The notes under the pieces: model-generated | Database searches by the model: none | What the model saw: the letters and a program-made list of their open reading frames with translations, nothing else | Told to the model about the DNA's origin: nothing | Source of the DNA: Linepithema humile | Taxonomy: Eukaryota; Arthropoda; Insecta; Hymenoptera; Formicidae | Direction: 5' to 3' | Length of the DNA stretch: 64,000 bases | Assembly (NCBI RefSeq): GCF_040581485.1 | Contig: NC_090131.1 | Span: forward strand, 16,077,501-16,141,500 | Translations under genes and position numbers: made by a program | In this document: positions 37,101 to 52,130 of the stretch, piece by piece | How positions within the stretch are numbered: position 1 is the stretch's first letter | Layout of the letters: every line of letters begins with the position of its first letter

Positions 37101-39897
37101 ACAATTTACTTTCTCATTATATTCGCGGCCATTTATATAATTAATCTATTCTCGTTTTCATCGACATCGTAAAAATAATATGCAATTATATGCAACGTAA
37201 ATCAATCTCAAATAAAAAGAAGAAAGAAGAATTGGCAGTAATCTTGCACCGAAAGTTAAGCAATATTCAATTTACTTTGTAGGTTGTGCTTTGTACTATG
37301 TATTGAAACAGTGATCTAAATGTAATTAACTTAAGAAATAGAGATTTAAAACGGAGAAGCCTCGATTCTCTAGAATCACGAAGTCCGTGCCCGATCATAC
37401 CAGATGCGAGTTGTAGTCGCTGGCATTCAAATGCCAGTTCTTTGTTTGCCAGTTTCCACGCTGAGAATTACACTCCTACAGATGGTTACCGCGGTAACGT
37501 CTACAAAAGCACACTTTCGTGTACACGTCTCGCGTCTACACGGATCGCAATAATTAGATGGCGCGGGATGTTCACGAATAGTGTCGAGTCAGCAGAAGTT
37601 GCTTGGTAGTCGATAGTCATTATCCGTCGTCGTGATTTATCAGCGGTCGTCAGTAGCGAGAAGAATCATGAGATAAAAAGAATCATGGTGACACCGGAAT
37701 AAAGACATCTCCCCGCATCATCGATCACTTAACGCGCGCTTAACGAGCGGGGTAATAATTTAAAAAGATAAAATCGAAGAACTAAGGAATGTTTTCGTAA
37801 CTTGCGTCCGTAATTAAAGAATTGCAATTATCAATGCAAAGTTGTGTAAAGGACATCGCGTGCTGATGTCATGAAGATCAATTGACAAAGGTAATATCAA
37901 ACGACCATGGCCGCCTTCGACTAATCCTATGTCTTAAAAGTGAACACAAGGGCTATCGGGGATGACACATCGTCAATCAGCAATAATAGTTGCACTGACG
38001 CTGACATCGTTGCCAACGTGTTGCCTCGAAAAGAGGACGGACTATAATCTTTGTCATTATAATTTGCGGTGCCGCCCATAAAGACAGTCTCGGCATCACG
38101 GAATCACGCAATAATTCCGACGTTCACACCGTGCGAGATTGCCGGAAGGTTCTTACCTTCACTTAACGTGAATCACGCTAGTGGAATTATGCCCGTATGT
38201 TCGTCACATACGAGTGAAATGAAAACTTCAATCTAATCCTAAATATTATTGTAATAATATATTATTTATTCCATTTCTTATAAAAAATGTCTCTAATTAA
38301 AAACAATTATTGTATGCACGGTAACAAAAATTTAATGTATAATAAGAATTATATTAAAAGTAAAGTAGAACATAATTTATATGAATAATTCAAAGCTGTA
38401 GTGAATGTAGCGAAGTTTTCCAGAATGTCTACAATTTGCGATATTTAAAGTTTAGATTTCAATATGCTAGCAAAATGTGTTATTTTATTGAACACGTAAT
38501 GTCTAAACAGTGATAATTCTTGTAATTTCCTTTAATTAAAAGCTACGTGAGCAAAAAAACTATGCAACTATGAACTTTTACTCTTCATCAGAACATTTAA
38601 TCATAGAAGCGAAAGAAGCGTTCAATCACCGTGTGCATTTTTAAAAAATATCAGCTTAAAATGTCACCTATAAAATGATTCTGTCGTGCGGCTATATCTG
38701 TCAGTTACAGGGAAATATTTCGAGATGTTGATGCAATCTTCGCGAAATCTCTTCCTACATCTGAGAATGAGAAAGCTGTTTCGTTGCACCCATGTGACGA
38801 ATAACGCGTGTCATCACAAAAAGCATTATTTTTCTATCGAATATAATCATATAAATCTTTAGACGAGACCATAAATTTAGTTTTGCCGACCTATATTCCG
38901 ATATTACAATCCCAGCGGCCACCATAATTATATTACCCTACTAATTAATTTTAATTTAATACTCCCGCATGAAGGCTTTGCAATGCTGCTCCAAAATACA
39001 TAATCTCATGATATATAGCACAGCAATAATACAGAAGCATAAATATAACTTCATCGATCATAATTATAAAAATTTTTTGCACTCAAAGTAGTATACTAAT
39101 ATGATCATATGCATCTATAATTCTTGATAATATTCGTATTTATAAGTTATTTTAAATTTAATATGTACGAATGATATGTTAATAATACCAAAAAATTGAT
39201 CATATAAATTTGTAATCAATGGCATTAAAAAATTGATTTAAAAAGATGCTTGAAAAAAAATTGAGAAATATTCCTTGTTTTTTAATTCAAATGTAGTAAT
39301 ATTAATATTACAGATATATCGGTAAATAATGATAATCGACTTTCTAATCACAAAATGAAATATTTCGGTTAGACACCGAGGGCCTAGACATCGGATAACA
39401 CTTATGTCACTGACCGATTTCGCAATCGTATCGCAAGTAAGAAAAATGTGCACTGCCGTCTGTCGACGGCTCTGGAATCTAGAAATTGAGAAAACCGAGA
39501 AGTAGTCGAGTTTCGATTCAGTCAGTAGTAGCCGACGGTGTAACCCGTGGGTCAAGAATCTCAATAAAAATCCGGAAAGTTTCTTCTAATTATAATTATT
39601 AATTACCGTTGTGCAACTACGTTGCGAGGTAAAAGATCCAAAACATTTCTGTTCAAAAATCTATAAATTATTTCAATTTTATTAGAAAAACTATTTTGTG
39701 AAAATTTATATAAATGGATTGTTAATTTTTTGCTAGTGCAAAAATTTTTTGTTTAGAACATATGAATAAGATGCTTGAAATATTTCGTAAATGCTTATGA
39801 TTCGTAAGCATTTTTATTGCTATAAATAATTATTTAAGTGCAATCATATTTTATCGTTAAACATAATTGTTAAGTGTATTTTACACACATATTAGAG
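34141..39897. other. AT-rich intergenic DNA, no gene assigned
   Basis: Open frames are short and random-looking. A less AT-rich patch at 37.4-38.2 kb could be regulatory, but it carries no convincing coding exon or paired promoter motifs. Confidence 0.5.
34440..34530. repeat. Short imperfect inverted repeat (MITE-like)
   Basis: GCAAATTTTAAAGACATCT on the left pairs with AGATGTCTCTAAGATTTGC on the right, with weaker complementarity inwards through GGACGT-type words. The layout resembles the element at 54698-54822. Confidence 0.5.
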
Positions 39898-40209
39898 ATG
39901 TCTTGTAAAAAATTAATTATATTCGATAATGAGTTAACAAGCGTGGCTACGCAAACGCAGCGTAGAAATCTGATATTGCTAATTCTTTTCATCCGCGATG
40001 CTTCAAGATATCAAGTCATATGGAAACACCTGTCCTATTATACGCGCATAAAGAAGAAGTCGACGATAGAAGCTAAATATCTCATACAAAGGTTTAAGAC
40101 CCACGTTGTTAAAGCATTAATCTTTCTCATGTCATGTCGAGATAGCCGACGTTACTTGAGTAATCAGATGATTAATCCCACGAGGCGTGGGCTTTTGTTT
40201 CCCGTTTAA
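39898..40209 (+). CDS. Unrecognised small ORF (103 codons)
   Basis: The frame runs from the ATG at 39898 (MSCKKLIIFDNELTS...) to TAA at 40209. It is basic and hydrophobic in blocks, has no signal peptide and no known motif, and shows no splice context or promoter. A frame of this length is not rare in this window. It is listed only as a possible orphan gene. Confidence 0.12.
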   Translation: MSCKKLIIFDNELTSVATQTQRRNLILLILFIRDASRYQVIWKHLSYYTRIKKKSTIEAKYLIQRFKTHVVKALIFLMSCRDSRRYLSNQMINPTRRGLLFPV

Positions 40210-41506
40210 ATCGATAGCTCAGCTACAAACGCCATGCAAAGAAAAAAATCCAGAATAAATTAATAACATCGCAGACGTAGTGTAACGTATTACATATAAA
40301 TGTAATATTTTAAAGAATGCAGGAGCTATATATAATCGCAGCCTCGCGAAATGGCAACTGCATTCTACCGTCATTTACTCGCGACAGTTATGCGGCACGC
40401 AATAACAAAATTAATTGAAATAACAAAACGCATAATTCGGATAATCTAAGTGATCGGAATCGAGTTGGCATACGTTATCAACTGAATACCGATCGCAGGC
40501 TCGTAAAAAAATTATAAGGCTTCGCTCGTTCAATGTGGATGTTTATCGATAGAGAAACGCCTGCGCAGCGACCCGTTACGAACATTTACTTCGATTTCCT
40601 TGCTTAACATCATAACTGCTGGAGTTCCATGGCTGGGAAACCTCTAATAATCTCAACAACTATCTCTAATTCTGAGCGTATAATGACGAGTTGTCACGAG
40701 TGAAACAAAATTCAGTCGGCCGCGCGCGGATTGATTTCCGCTTTTCTTCTGACCTATCGAATAAAATGCTGAGAAAAATAAAAAATGACAAGACACAAAG
40801 CGGTAGATTCTACGAGAAGTCGAGGGAGTGCCGGCTGAAAAGGCCTCTAAATGCCGATGCGGTCCTGCGACTCACGCGCAGCGCCGTACCGGATCCTCGC
40901 TCCTATCTGCACCGTCCTCACGTATTCCCCCCTCGCTGTCATCGATTTCTCTGATTTTCAGCTTTTTGCCTTTGCCAGTGCGATTTATTGCGCGGTCGGA
41001 GAAGAAACCGAGGTAGCGCATTGCAGACGCGCGGCGGTATCGTCCGCACGCGATTCACGTACGGTCATTACGCGCGATCTCTCATTACAGGCAAACAAGT
41101 CGATACTGTATTACCTCGTTAATCCGTCATTGACGGTACCGTGCGTCGTTGTTCTTCGCGGTTATTATGCCGAGATGCTCTCATCGATGAACCCGTTTCA
41201 ATTCACGTAATGGGTTTCTCGTTGCTCTAAAGAAATGCCTTGTGTACCTCATACAAGCGCATTAAACATAATTGCAGCGCATTACCGCCGTGCTTTTTGA
41301 TTACCGAAGATGTATATCAAACGAGATATGCACTGAGAAACCTGTTAGCCGCGCGTCGTCCTACGCGAATTACGCGCTCGCACGACCGAGCATTATCCCG
41401 TTAAAAAATAATTAAGATATCCACGTGAGATAATTAACAGCCGCGTGTGAAGCGCGATTATAACGTGATTGAGTTAAAAGCTATCGATTAAGAATTTACC
41501 GAGAAG
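40210..41506. other. Intergenic DNA grading into a CpG-rich patch
   Basis: No gene recognised. The frames around 40.85-41.2 kb overlap each other and look like composition effects. Confidence 0.45.
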
Positions 41507-42184
41507 TTGTTTTTTCTCCCGGCGAGAGTACACATCAGACGATTTGTACGCCTCGCGCGTAAACAGCGTCGAGAAGGGGAGGGGGGGGGGGAATACGTTT
41601 CTGCACGTGAGTGCATAATTATGCAAAGCTATCGGGGAAACGACACGGTAAACAAAGATCGCTCGTATCTTGGTGCACGTCGACGACCGAACTCAAGCGT
41701 CGTGTCCGCATTGTACTTCAGCATTCGACTCGGCACGCGGGTGAAAGACGAGTGGAAGAGGGAGCGTCCTGGCATTTGGGACGGCGATTGTCGGGAATGC
41801 AAGGGCATGGAGTCGGCTGGTACCTGCCTCGCGCATCCTTGTCGTCGACGTGCCAACCGCGACGATAGTATTATAATATCACCGCCAATGGGACACTCGC
41901 AGAGAGATATGAGAGCGTGCTGCGCAGGTATCGACCGTTCTGCATTCAGGGAGAAACCAGGAAGCGAGCTGAGCCTTCTCTTTGCCCGACGACAACGACG
42001 ATCGATGAAGTTATTTACCATCAATGGTTGTGCTGATTTACTAGCAAGAGTTTTGTCAATTGAATATGCACGCGGGAACGAGAACGGAATGCCGGAGAAA
42101 AGACGCTGCACGCCTTGTTGCACGCGTGGACTAATGAAGAAAGCGGTTGCACTCGTCGGAGAAAATGCACGAGTTGCCTCGTAA
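41507..42184 (+). CDS. Longest open frame of the window (225 codons), unrecognised
   Basis: The frame is intact from 41507 to the TAA at 42184. It predicts an Arg/Ser/Gly-rich protein with two loose cysteine groups (DCRECK...TCLAHPC and CTPCC). An internal ATG at 41611 begins a different, shorter frame. The opposite strand is also open for 204 codons (42243-41629), which argues that base composition, not coding, keeps both open. There is no signal peptide, domain or splice evidence. An eleven-base G run lies at the 5' end. It could be an orphan gene or a CpG-rich non-coding exon. Confidence 0.2.
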   Translation: MFFLPARVHIRRFVRLARKQRREGEGGGEYVSARECIIMQSYRGNDTVNKDRSYLGARRRPNSSVVSALYFSIRLGTRVKDEWKRERPGIWDGDCRECKGMESAGTCLAHPCRRRANRDDSIIISPPMGHSQRDMRACCAGIDRSAFREKPGSELSLLFARRQRRSMKLFTINGCADLLARVLSIEYARGNENGMPEKRRCTPCCTRGLMKKAVALVGENARVAS

Positions 42185-42249
42185 TTTGAGGCATCGTCGG
42201 TATCACTGTCCGCGATTACTCCTATCTCGATGGTAATAAACAAAATTTG

Positions 42250-45200
42250 CTCGGCACGCGGTAAGACAAATTTGTTTCATTAATCGTACTTTCACTTTCA
42301 CCGGTTCGCTGATGCATTCTCAGATTCTTCTGCTTCCACGACAATATAATTATCCGGAAATTTATTCCGATAATTACAGCCCGTTCGTAAATTACTTTGT
42401 CAAATTCGCATACTAATTTGCTATAGCGTATCACGATTTCAACTGTGGTTTGGTATCTCAATCGCGCGCTAGGAATGAAAATACGTCTACGACGGTGTAT
42501 CAATGTCGCGTGAAGAGCTCTGCGAGTTCACGGCTGGTTTTTACGCACGTACATCGCCAGATAACTTGTGAGCACACATACTTACGCGTAGGAATAACAA
42601 ACGCGTAAGTGGCAGCAGCGCGCGAGATGCAAACGTGATCGACTCCGAACTCTTTCACCAAAGTTACACAAAAGTTAGTGCTTGGGTGCAGCTTAACGGT
42701 TCTTTACGACCACCCCGTAGATATTTCTAGTGTACTATGCAATTGCTAATTACGCCTCGCGTGGATCGCGACCTGCGCTTTCTGATATCTCTCTATGCTT
42801 TACATTGCGTATGTTGCCGGTTCAAACCGGGATCGACTTGGTTTTATATCATACTATAATTTATATGATCCAAAGAGATAAATCATGAAATATCTTATTA
42901 TGTTGGTATTCCTATAGATAATTATTGCCGTTCTTTCGTAGACATTGATTGCCGTACTTTTTACTGATGTTAGATTGGCATATGTATCTATCAAGCTGTA
43001 TATCTGTATCTAAAATTCCATTGCATCACTAAAATTTAGTTGCGTCGCTTTTGTTAGGTAATATATGTCCGACTACTGCTATCTTTCAGCTTAGAGAACG
43101 CAGTTTAAATATACATAATGATTATCAAAGGTATCCGCTAAGGGCCACACCTTTGTACTTATAAATTCTTGTGCTTGTGGCGAAATTTTACCAATGATTT
43201 AATATCGTACTTAAGGTGCAGCTCCTAGTCAAATAATCTATTATTTGCGAACACATGTAAAACACATATTGAAATGAATAGCGATAGTAAGCGGTATTAA
43301 GCACTATCCTCTACAGAAAATAGTTCTATTTGTCAGTCATCCGAAACCGCTTATAACGAGTTGTTTGGATAGCACAATTTATTTTTCTTTCGGAAGGCTA
43401 AAGATCACTATTTGATGCTAACACGACGATAGCAACATAATAGCGATTGCTATCTGCGTCGGAAAGGTCTATTTCTAGAAAGTTTACACGACAAGAATTC
43501 TGCGTATGAGATGTAGGAGTTAAATACACAGGTGCTTACGAGCATTGACACGATATGCCATTAATACACGACTCAAGCAGCTCACGCGCAGCTGCTAGGT
43601 GAAGTATACAATGGTGAAAGATGTGCATTGACCTATTCCACTGGATTCATCACGGTTGCTTTAATGGCGAATCGATAAAGGTGTGAGCGCCTTCTCCGCC
43701 ACTCGTGCGAGTCACAAGTTGCTTAAAGTCACGTGAATGAACTTAAACCTAAGCCAGCGATACACGTTGAACTTATATGTCAAAGATACAAGTAGAAATG
43801 CGATCTGCTTTGATATTCATATTATATCTTGCGTCATAATCTTTGTCTGTTTAAATCTTATCGGTACGGTTTATGCTATGTATTTATATATATGTAATCT
43901 CTCTTTAGTATTTATATATATACATATATACACACATAACTGTGTCATATTTTATAATTTCTAATTTTAAAAAACTAATATTCTGATTTCTAAATTTAAT
44001 TAGATCTTATTCACGATTTCTCCGGTTAGTTTTTTAATTGATTCATTACAGTCTTATTTGCTTTCAAAACAGTGACATAATATAACACTTTAATATTTTT
44101 CATGAAAAGCAATAGTCTTATATTATAAAAATTATTATAAAATCTTATATTATTTAAAAAATATAGTAAAATGCAATAATTTTTTTGTTTCAATCATAAT
44201 TAAAAATGTACAAATAATTCCTAAAACTCTAGAGAAAAAGTAATACAAAAATTTTATAAAATTGCTTATACTATAAAATTTATTTAATAATATCGTTGTT
44301 GTAGAAATTTTTTTTGAATTTTTTCTGAAGTCTTTTTAAAGTACTAAGAAATAAAAGCGTTTCATAATAATTTCGATATGATCATAAAACTGTTTGGATA
44401 AAATTTCGGAGTGTTAATATACATAATCTTTGAGTTAAGCAACGTTACATTTCGAACACATCAATCCAAGAAATCCGATTATGAATTATAGACTGTCATT
44501 ATTATTGCTTCATAAACGATGATATTTAATGAGATTTCAATAGCTAAAATCTTTTAACATAATTATTCAGCACTTAAATGTGCTTAAATCATTCTACTTA
44601 CGAACATTTTAAGTTTCAATGTGGGCTAAGATAGATTTAGCGACTTTATTAACCAACAATTCTTTGATACAGCTCTCTTGCCTTTTCAATCATTCTTTTG
44701 ATATGTAAACGAGGTTTAAAGGAATGACTTTAAACAGGATTTCCGTCTGTCTGTCATTTAATAAAAAGCGAATCCTTGACGCAATGAATGTTGTCGTAAC
44801 GCGTTATATTCCTTTGTAAATATGATCGCTTTGAAGAGTTGCTTAGATATTTGTTAGTGAGATGCGTCCGAGAAGAAGAGTCGTCATCATTTCTCGAGAA
44901 GAAAGTTATGCCTTACCTTGTCGAGAACGTGACATCCGTGACCCGCCAATCGCTCACCGCGGTGGAAGCAATCAGCGTTTGGTGAAAGCATTATATTCAC
45001 GTATTTTACACCATAACACCGCAGTCAGGAAACGGCGCTTTCCTATAATGACAACTCGCTCTTGCTGAGCGCCGTAACGCAATTCTCAGTCGGATAAAAA
45101 TTCTTTGCGCAATGATCATGATCGGTCTATCTTCAGCGCGAACAACTGTTACGAAGCTCTGCATTTAAAAAAAGTATTATTATATACTTCAATCTTGCAT

Positions 45201-48200
45201 AAGCGTCTGAAATTACGTGCCTTTGGACGGAAGAATCTCTGTAAAGTTAACATTTTATTTTCAAAAATCGCTAATCAACAGTTTTCCACTTGTATCCGCG
45301 ATATAAAATTGTTATGTTTTGAATTAAATAATCTCGCGTATGCTTATTCATTGAAAATTCATTAAAATGTTTCAACCTGCTCATATTCCAAGCGATGAAA
45401 CAAAGAGCATCAAGGAATTACATAAGATCATTCACCAACAATAGTCCGATTGCGTAGGTAAAATCACTGTCGCACTAGATAAAATAAATCTTAGATAAGT
45501 ACGCATATGCGTTATGTAAACTCCGGAAATATAATTGTGTAAATAGCAAGATTCATCGATATCAAACCAAATAAGGTATGAATGATAATGACATTCGAAG
45601 CAGCTACCGTTACGTTGACTGACTTGACATTTACGACTCCAGCTTCGTCAATATAAAGGCATTACTGAGAAAAGGATACAAATGTATATAGTAATAAAAA
45701 AGTGATAAAAACAGACGTGCTCTTATAATTTCGGAAGAAAGAAATATTGCAAAAATTATTAAATAATATAAAACTAATAAACTGATATTACAACACTGAC
45801 AAGGGATTTTGAAGTATTTATGTCAAAATTAATTTAGAATACGATAAAAAATAAGATAAGCGCGATATATACGTCCCACAAAAAGTTAATGTGATAGATA
45901 AAAATAAATACAGTAAAAATAAACGACTAAGATTAATTTGGGTATTTTGTCAGAACAGATACAATAGCGCACCTTGTCGAATGAATAATGCTTGTTCTTG
46001 TGATTTTGGCTTACGATACTGTCACTCTTATCCCGGGATTACTATTCCGCAAGCAATTACATATATCGTATGTTGTTTTGACAGAGACAGAGCAAGCAAA
46101 TGGTAGAGCGACAACGGACTGATGTGAGTCAGATATTAGTCCAGAAGAGAATGCGCGCAAGGTCAAGCGGTGATTCGGTCAAGCCGCATACTTCCATTGA
46201 CAAGAAAAATTCCGCTGCTATCAAGATTTAGACCCAATTTCAATCAATACCATTGTGCCGTTTATAACGGTGAATGTTGTAACGTTCAAGGTTACATAGT
46301 AAAAATTTGGTACAAACGTGTCAGGCCAGTTTCATGTCTGACCGACTTTAGAATTGAATTAATTGGAATACTATGGCCGTCCGTAATATTTGAGACCGTT
46401 ACTAATGTCTTTTATTTGGCAATCGGAGAACGACGCGGCTTGACCTTCGCCGACGAACCAGTTTGAATTGAAATGCGAAGGATTGCTGGGACTAAAGTGT
46501 TAAACTGTGCCAAACAAAGGAAGCAATGGCAAACGCATGACATATATCGGCTCGTGAAACTCTATGACTATTGGTGGCGTGGTTCATCTTACGCAATGTA
46601 AGCACATTCACTCGAGGATCGATCGCATGTAATATTCATTAGCTTACACGAATGTTCCTTGTACCTTTACTATCTTTATCAGCATTTGTAAAGTCGTATA
46701 CTTCATGAAATGGATAGCTAACATTAGATTTTATGTCGTACATACAGAATCAATATATATAAAAAGAGAATGAGTTTCCAAACAACTTCAGATTTTTAAA
46801 TAATCTAAATAAATCAGAAATTTATTACATAGATACCGACAGATTTATCATAGCGATCCATTTTCTGAGTAATTGTTTGTTGTTCAACATTTTATCACAT
46901 TTATCGATAACAATTACAAGTGATAAACAATGACATCCGCCATCCATTTATCATTGCGACAGTTCACTACGCCTGTGCGCACGTTACGCTTTTACTCTCG
47001 TTTTGTGACGACAAACGGCGGGCGCCCTTAGAAAGATCTAGGTCACAGATTAGTATACCGATTGCACCGAATAAAGAAAGCCTCTTTGTCAAATTTATCT
47101 CCTTTGTTTCTACGTTTTTCAATTTTTATTATTATTTCAATTTCTCTATTTATTTTTCTATTTTTCTAATTAAAATATTCACAGTGTTACGCAAAGAAAA
47201 ATTTATATTATCTACAAATTTTGTATTTTTATGCGGAGTTTAATTTAATTTGCTTAATAAAACTAGTAATCCGCAAACTTTTATAATTCATAAACTTTAT
47301 AATACGGCAGAAAAGATTTCATAAATTTATTTTATTTCAGGGAAATAATTTTTTTACTCCGCCGACTATAATCGCCAGAGGCTTTATGCATCGTGAAACA
47401 CATATTTCAAAAGAAACTTCCGCGTTAAAGTTACTTGTTATTATCCTTATTATGGCACTTTTCAAGATGGCAATGACATTTGTCGGAACGTACAAAGACA
47501 TTAAAGAAACAAAGGATATAATTATGACGAGGAACAAGGTGCAAATTAAAATTATACAAACGAGTGCGTACAAAAGAACGTAAAGACTCCTTTTTTGGCC
47601 GTGATAATATGACACAAGCAAAAATGTATTCAAGTACCCTTGAAAAAAAAAATGTTTACTGCGTAATATAAAATTATTGAAGTTGTCTGCAATTCAAAAG
47701 TAAACGCGTGAAGTAAAAGAGGTGTGGTTATTAAATCATCAACTCACGAGGCGTGCACTCGCGTAATAGCTTAGTGATAACTTTCACGATCATTAATAAC
47801 GCGTAAGCGATGAGATAAATATTATGGTAACGAATTATTCATCGTCTGTGCGCGGCTACTCGAGTGATCGCCGTATCAAAATTCATTAGTCCGCCACGTT
47901 ACTCGCCTTCGGGAAAACGAAATCGAAACCTGCATCACCTGCATCGAAGGATTAATAGTCAAAGTAATGATCAATCACGGTAGATCGAGCACTTGGAATG
48001 TCTGTTTTTGAGAACGGCGAAAATACATCGTATATATCGATCACAAATCAATCCGGACAAACGGCAGTACATAGAAGTAGCGTGCCGCGCTAACAGTCAC
48101 GTGTCGTGAAATCGAGTCCTATAAGATTTTCCATTTTTATCGCGGCTCCAGCAAGGTGTCGATCGAGCGAAAGAGAGAGAAAGAGTCCAGATCGTTATCG

Positions 48201-51200
48201 CGATACCGACCTGCGTTTCGTCCGCGATAGTAATTTCCCACCATTGCCATTTGTGGACACGTCGGAGGACGCACGTATTTCGAAATCGCACGATTATCGT
48301 AGCATAAAAACCTTATTTTATCTCGGCGGGCTAACGAGAGAGCTGCTGTTGAGTTCTCTAACGATAACCAGTATTAATTGGCAAACGGAGATACGGTAGA
48401 GACGAGATCTATTACATCGTATGGATCAAGGACGAATGAATCTCTCTATGTACGAATGACAGTCTTCGATAATCTGCGGTTTTTTCCTTTGACTGCCATG
48501 TAGAATAACGTAAGGTGAATTGATTACACTTTGCATTACTTTGCATATCTCAAACGGACAATATTCTTAAGCCAATTAATGGAATAGAATTCCATAGAGA
48601 ATTTCTTTTCGTTTAATGTGCCATATTATATACTCGCATTTTTAAATAATTTGATAAACGCCTGACTTATGGCGTGTTACCAATTTTACATACGGATAAC
48701 ATTTCTTGTATGATTAATGTTCGACTATTCATTAATCTATAAATACTAAATATCTGCACAGCGTTTGGATAATTATCACATGAAAAGAAACAAGTTTCAC
48801 AAGTCTTTGCGCAAAAGAGAGATTGATACACACAGATTAAATTCAATTTTAATAGATGTGTTTATCAGTTAGCAATTTCAAAATTGGTTCAACCTATCAT
48901 ATTTTCATTTAAACATAAAATAGAACACTTTATCTGAATATTAAGTAGAAAATTATTTAAAACCACGTAATATATTTATTTGCTATAACATATAATAATT
49001 TTCTCTCCATTCCACGTTCCCAGTGAGATATAATTGAATTATCAATCTTTTGATATTTCCGATATACTATATTGTCAAATTTAATTAATTCATTAAAATC
49101 AATAAATTCGTTCAATGGAAACTTGCGTTAACTGCAGTAGATTGAAAGAGCGACTACATATAATAAGATGCGTGCTCGCAAGATGTGCGCAATTTAGAAT
49201 GTTCCGCGATTTCATCAACCGCCTCGCGTAAGTCTACTCACAATTCCGTGTATGCATCATCGGTTCTTTCTCTGATGGCAGTAAACGTTGGTAAACGAGC
49301 TGCAGTAACCGCGAAATCGTGCGAGTTTCTCGTCAAGATAATTAATAACGCAGTGCTTGGTTCGATGGCACAAGTGTCTGGGCACAGCAAGTGCAAAATA
49401 GCGTGAAAAATCCAGATAATTGATTAGCTAATTAAACCGAGTTCCAACGTGTTTTAAACACGAACGAAGGAAAGGAATATTTTGTGCATAGGATTTAAAT
49501 CTGTATTTTGCATCTAATAAACTTCGGTCGCATGTACACCTGCATAAAGATTCACACTATCGCGCAATGTTATCTCTCGCGTACGTTTATATTTCTATCA
49601 AATATCGATGTAATTCGTAAAAAGTTGCCGTTTATCAATCGCATCAAAATACGCAAATAAGCTATTCGACGTAAACCTTTTGCGTAATATATTTTAAAAC
49701 ACTAACAGGCAACCGTGTCGATGCGATTGAATGATTGCATGTACAAATTACTATCTATAATGCCTATAATGTATTACTTCGGCCATTTACAACTTGCCTG
49801 TGGCATATTGCCGCGCGCAATCTGCATTTTTAGCAAGAATATCTTTTAATTGTCAGATAAATCCAGATGACAATCCTTAGGAGATCACACTTTACTTTCC
49901 AAATCATTTTACTTTATAATCTCTTGACACCATACAGATTATTCGTGACGACTCTAATTTATTATTGATAAATATATTTATTAATCATCGAGTGATTATA
50001 TAAATCATATCAGTTATCAGATCGCTCTGTGATCTAATGCGTTATTATCGATTCACGCCTTAAGCGGCATTGAGACAAATTGATCAATGAACTCGTCGCA
50101 AATCGCACATGTCTCTTTTGCACAAAGTATTGGCAATCATCAATCGCACCTACGCGTGAAAGCGATCAATTTATCTGCATAAAGATATCGCACGTTTAGA
50201 AGCGTCCGCAAGCAATCATAGTAGAAAATATCGAGCTAGACACATAAGAAAGTGATATTATCGCGTGCCGCAAGGCCTCGTGAATATTTAATGAATCGTG
50301 GAATAGATTCGGTTTGGAAATGTTACAAAATTCTTCCGGGTCGATGATCGACGGCGGCATGAGCTGTGTTTGACTTAGATATATTCATCGCGGCATCATC
50401 ATTGATCTGTATCGTACAGTAGTATTCGGAAAAGAGTTATGGATTTTCAAAGCGAAATAAACGCGATACCCCAGGAGTCCGGAATGCCACGTGGCTGCGC
50501 TGATGATTGCACCAACCTAAATTACGTCAGAATTCGAATCGTGGAACTCATTAAGAACGGATGAAAATTTTTCTTAAGCTCATTCTGATTAATGATAGGC
50601 GGGCGTTTGGTAAAAGCGGCACTAACTGCTCACAGTTCAAGCAAACAAATACTTAAATTGGCGCATCCCTAGTACACGTTAGCAAACTTTCTAGAGTGAA
50701 AATCGCACGTTGCGTGCATCTTAAAAGAAGAAATTCCTAATCAAGTTGCTACTTTCATTTCGCTGCCATGTTGCTCTAATTTTCACGCTAATTAAGATCA
50801 GGTTCAAGTACTACATGACATTTGAGTTGTTGCGAAAGAATCGCAAAATGCGGGAATGCAATTAAAAGGAAAAAACGTTAGAACGGGAGAGACGCAGAGC
50901 AATAATGCCGAGTGTGTGTCAACATTTCCCTTGCGTGGCTAATTATTAAGGATGTTTGCACTAGATTAATGGGTTAGGTATCAGCACAAACTCCCAGTCT
51001 CGCAAAGACATTATCGGCTCGAGAAAAGGAAACTGCTACGAAATACTGTTTAAATTAAATCAGTGTTCAGAATCATAATTACTAATTAACGTTGCGATCA
51101 TTATCGGTTTCCGTTCACTTTTTTGTTTAAAGTTTGTTAAAATACAATTATGCTCATATGATTTCTCTGGCAATGAGTCATATAACATTTCGACATTTCA

Positions 51201-52130
51201 TTTTCAGCATTTTTGGAAATACAAATAAATATCTTTACTCATTTATAATTTTTATGCTAATTTAGCATAATATTGCATAGAGAGTTATGAGGAAAATAAT
51301 AATCTTTATGCGTTAAGTTTAAATTTTTACATTTTAAATTTTGAATTAATTTTACACTATCATCACAGTAACATAAAAACCATTATTTGACCAATTTATG
51401 TGCAACGTATGGCAATCTTCTCTTTTATCTAAATTTAAAATCGTGAATACTTAAATAAAGATTACAAAAAAGTAAATTTATGACTTCATTGTGGAATCAT
51501 GATAACTTAATGATTGCAACTGTTTATATTTCACGTGAAAAAACTAAAGCATGTTTAGAATTGATTATACATAAAACAGTTTCATTCTCTTCTTATTTAT
51601 ATTAGAAACCTTTTTACGATGTTATTATAGTGCAGAAAATGTCTACAATAGATCATTTGTGCAATCGTGAGAAAGTGAATCGTGATATTAAATGCCTTCG
51701 TAAGGCATAAGAAACGTGACTCTTCGAAGACGATCCGTAATATAATATATGTATACATTACACAGACCTACCTTTGTTACTGTGATAGTAATAGATTACT
51801 GAATCCAACAAAAATTTTAGATACAAGAATATTGCGTTAATCATGCAAAATTAGGTCAAGCGTAACATAGAATTTGCGTCAATTCAAGATCAATCAATTT
51901 AATTCGGTTGAATATGCAAAGCATTGCAACAGCGACTATCATATATCGATAGTAAGAGTGCAGAATATTACTGACATAATCAACATATCGACTTAAGACG
52001 CGATTCATCATGATATTGTTCATTATTATCGTTATTATATTATTTTATACGATGATATGAATATATATCGTACACACTACTTGCAGAATTTAATTTTTGA
52101 AAAGTAATTAGTGTATATATATATATATAT
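42250..52130. other. Long intergenic stretch, no gene seen
   Basis: About 10 kb of mostly AT-rich DNA with short frames only. A TA/CA-rich microsatellite lies at about 43911-43937. No promoter, RNA gene or exon could be supported. Confidence 0.5.

Noticed and set aside
42828..42842. tRNA T-arm-like word CCGGTTCAAACCGG
   Set aside because: The loop is one base short, and no A box or acceptor-stem pairing is found upstream.
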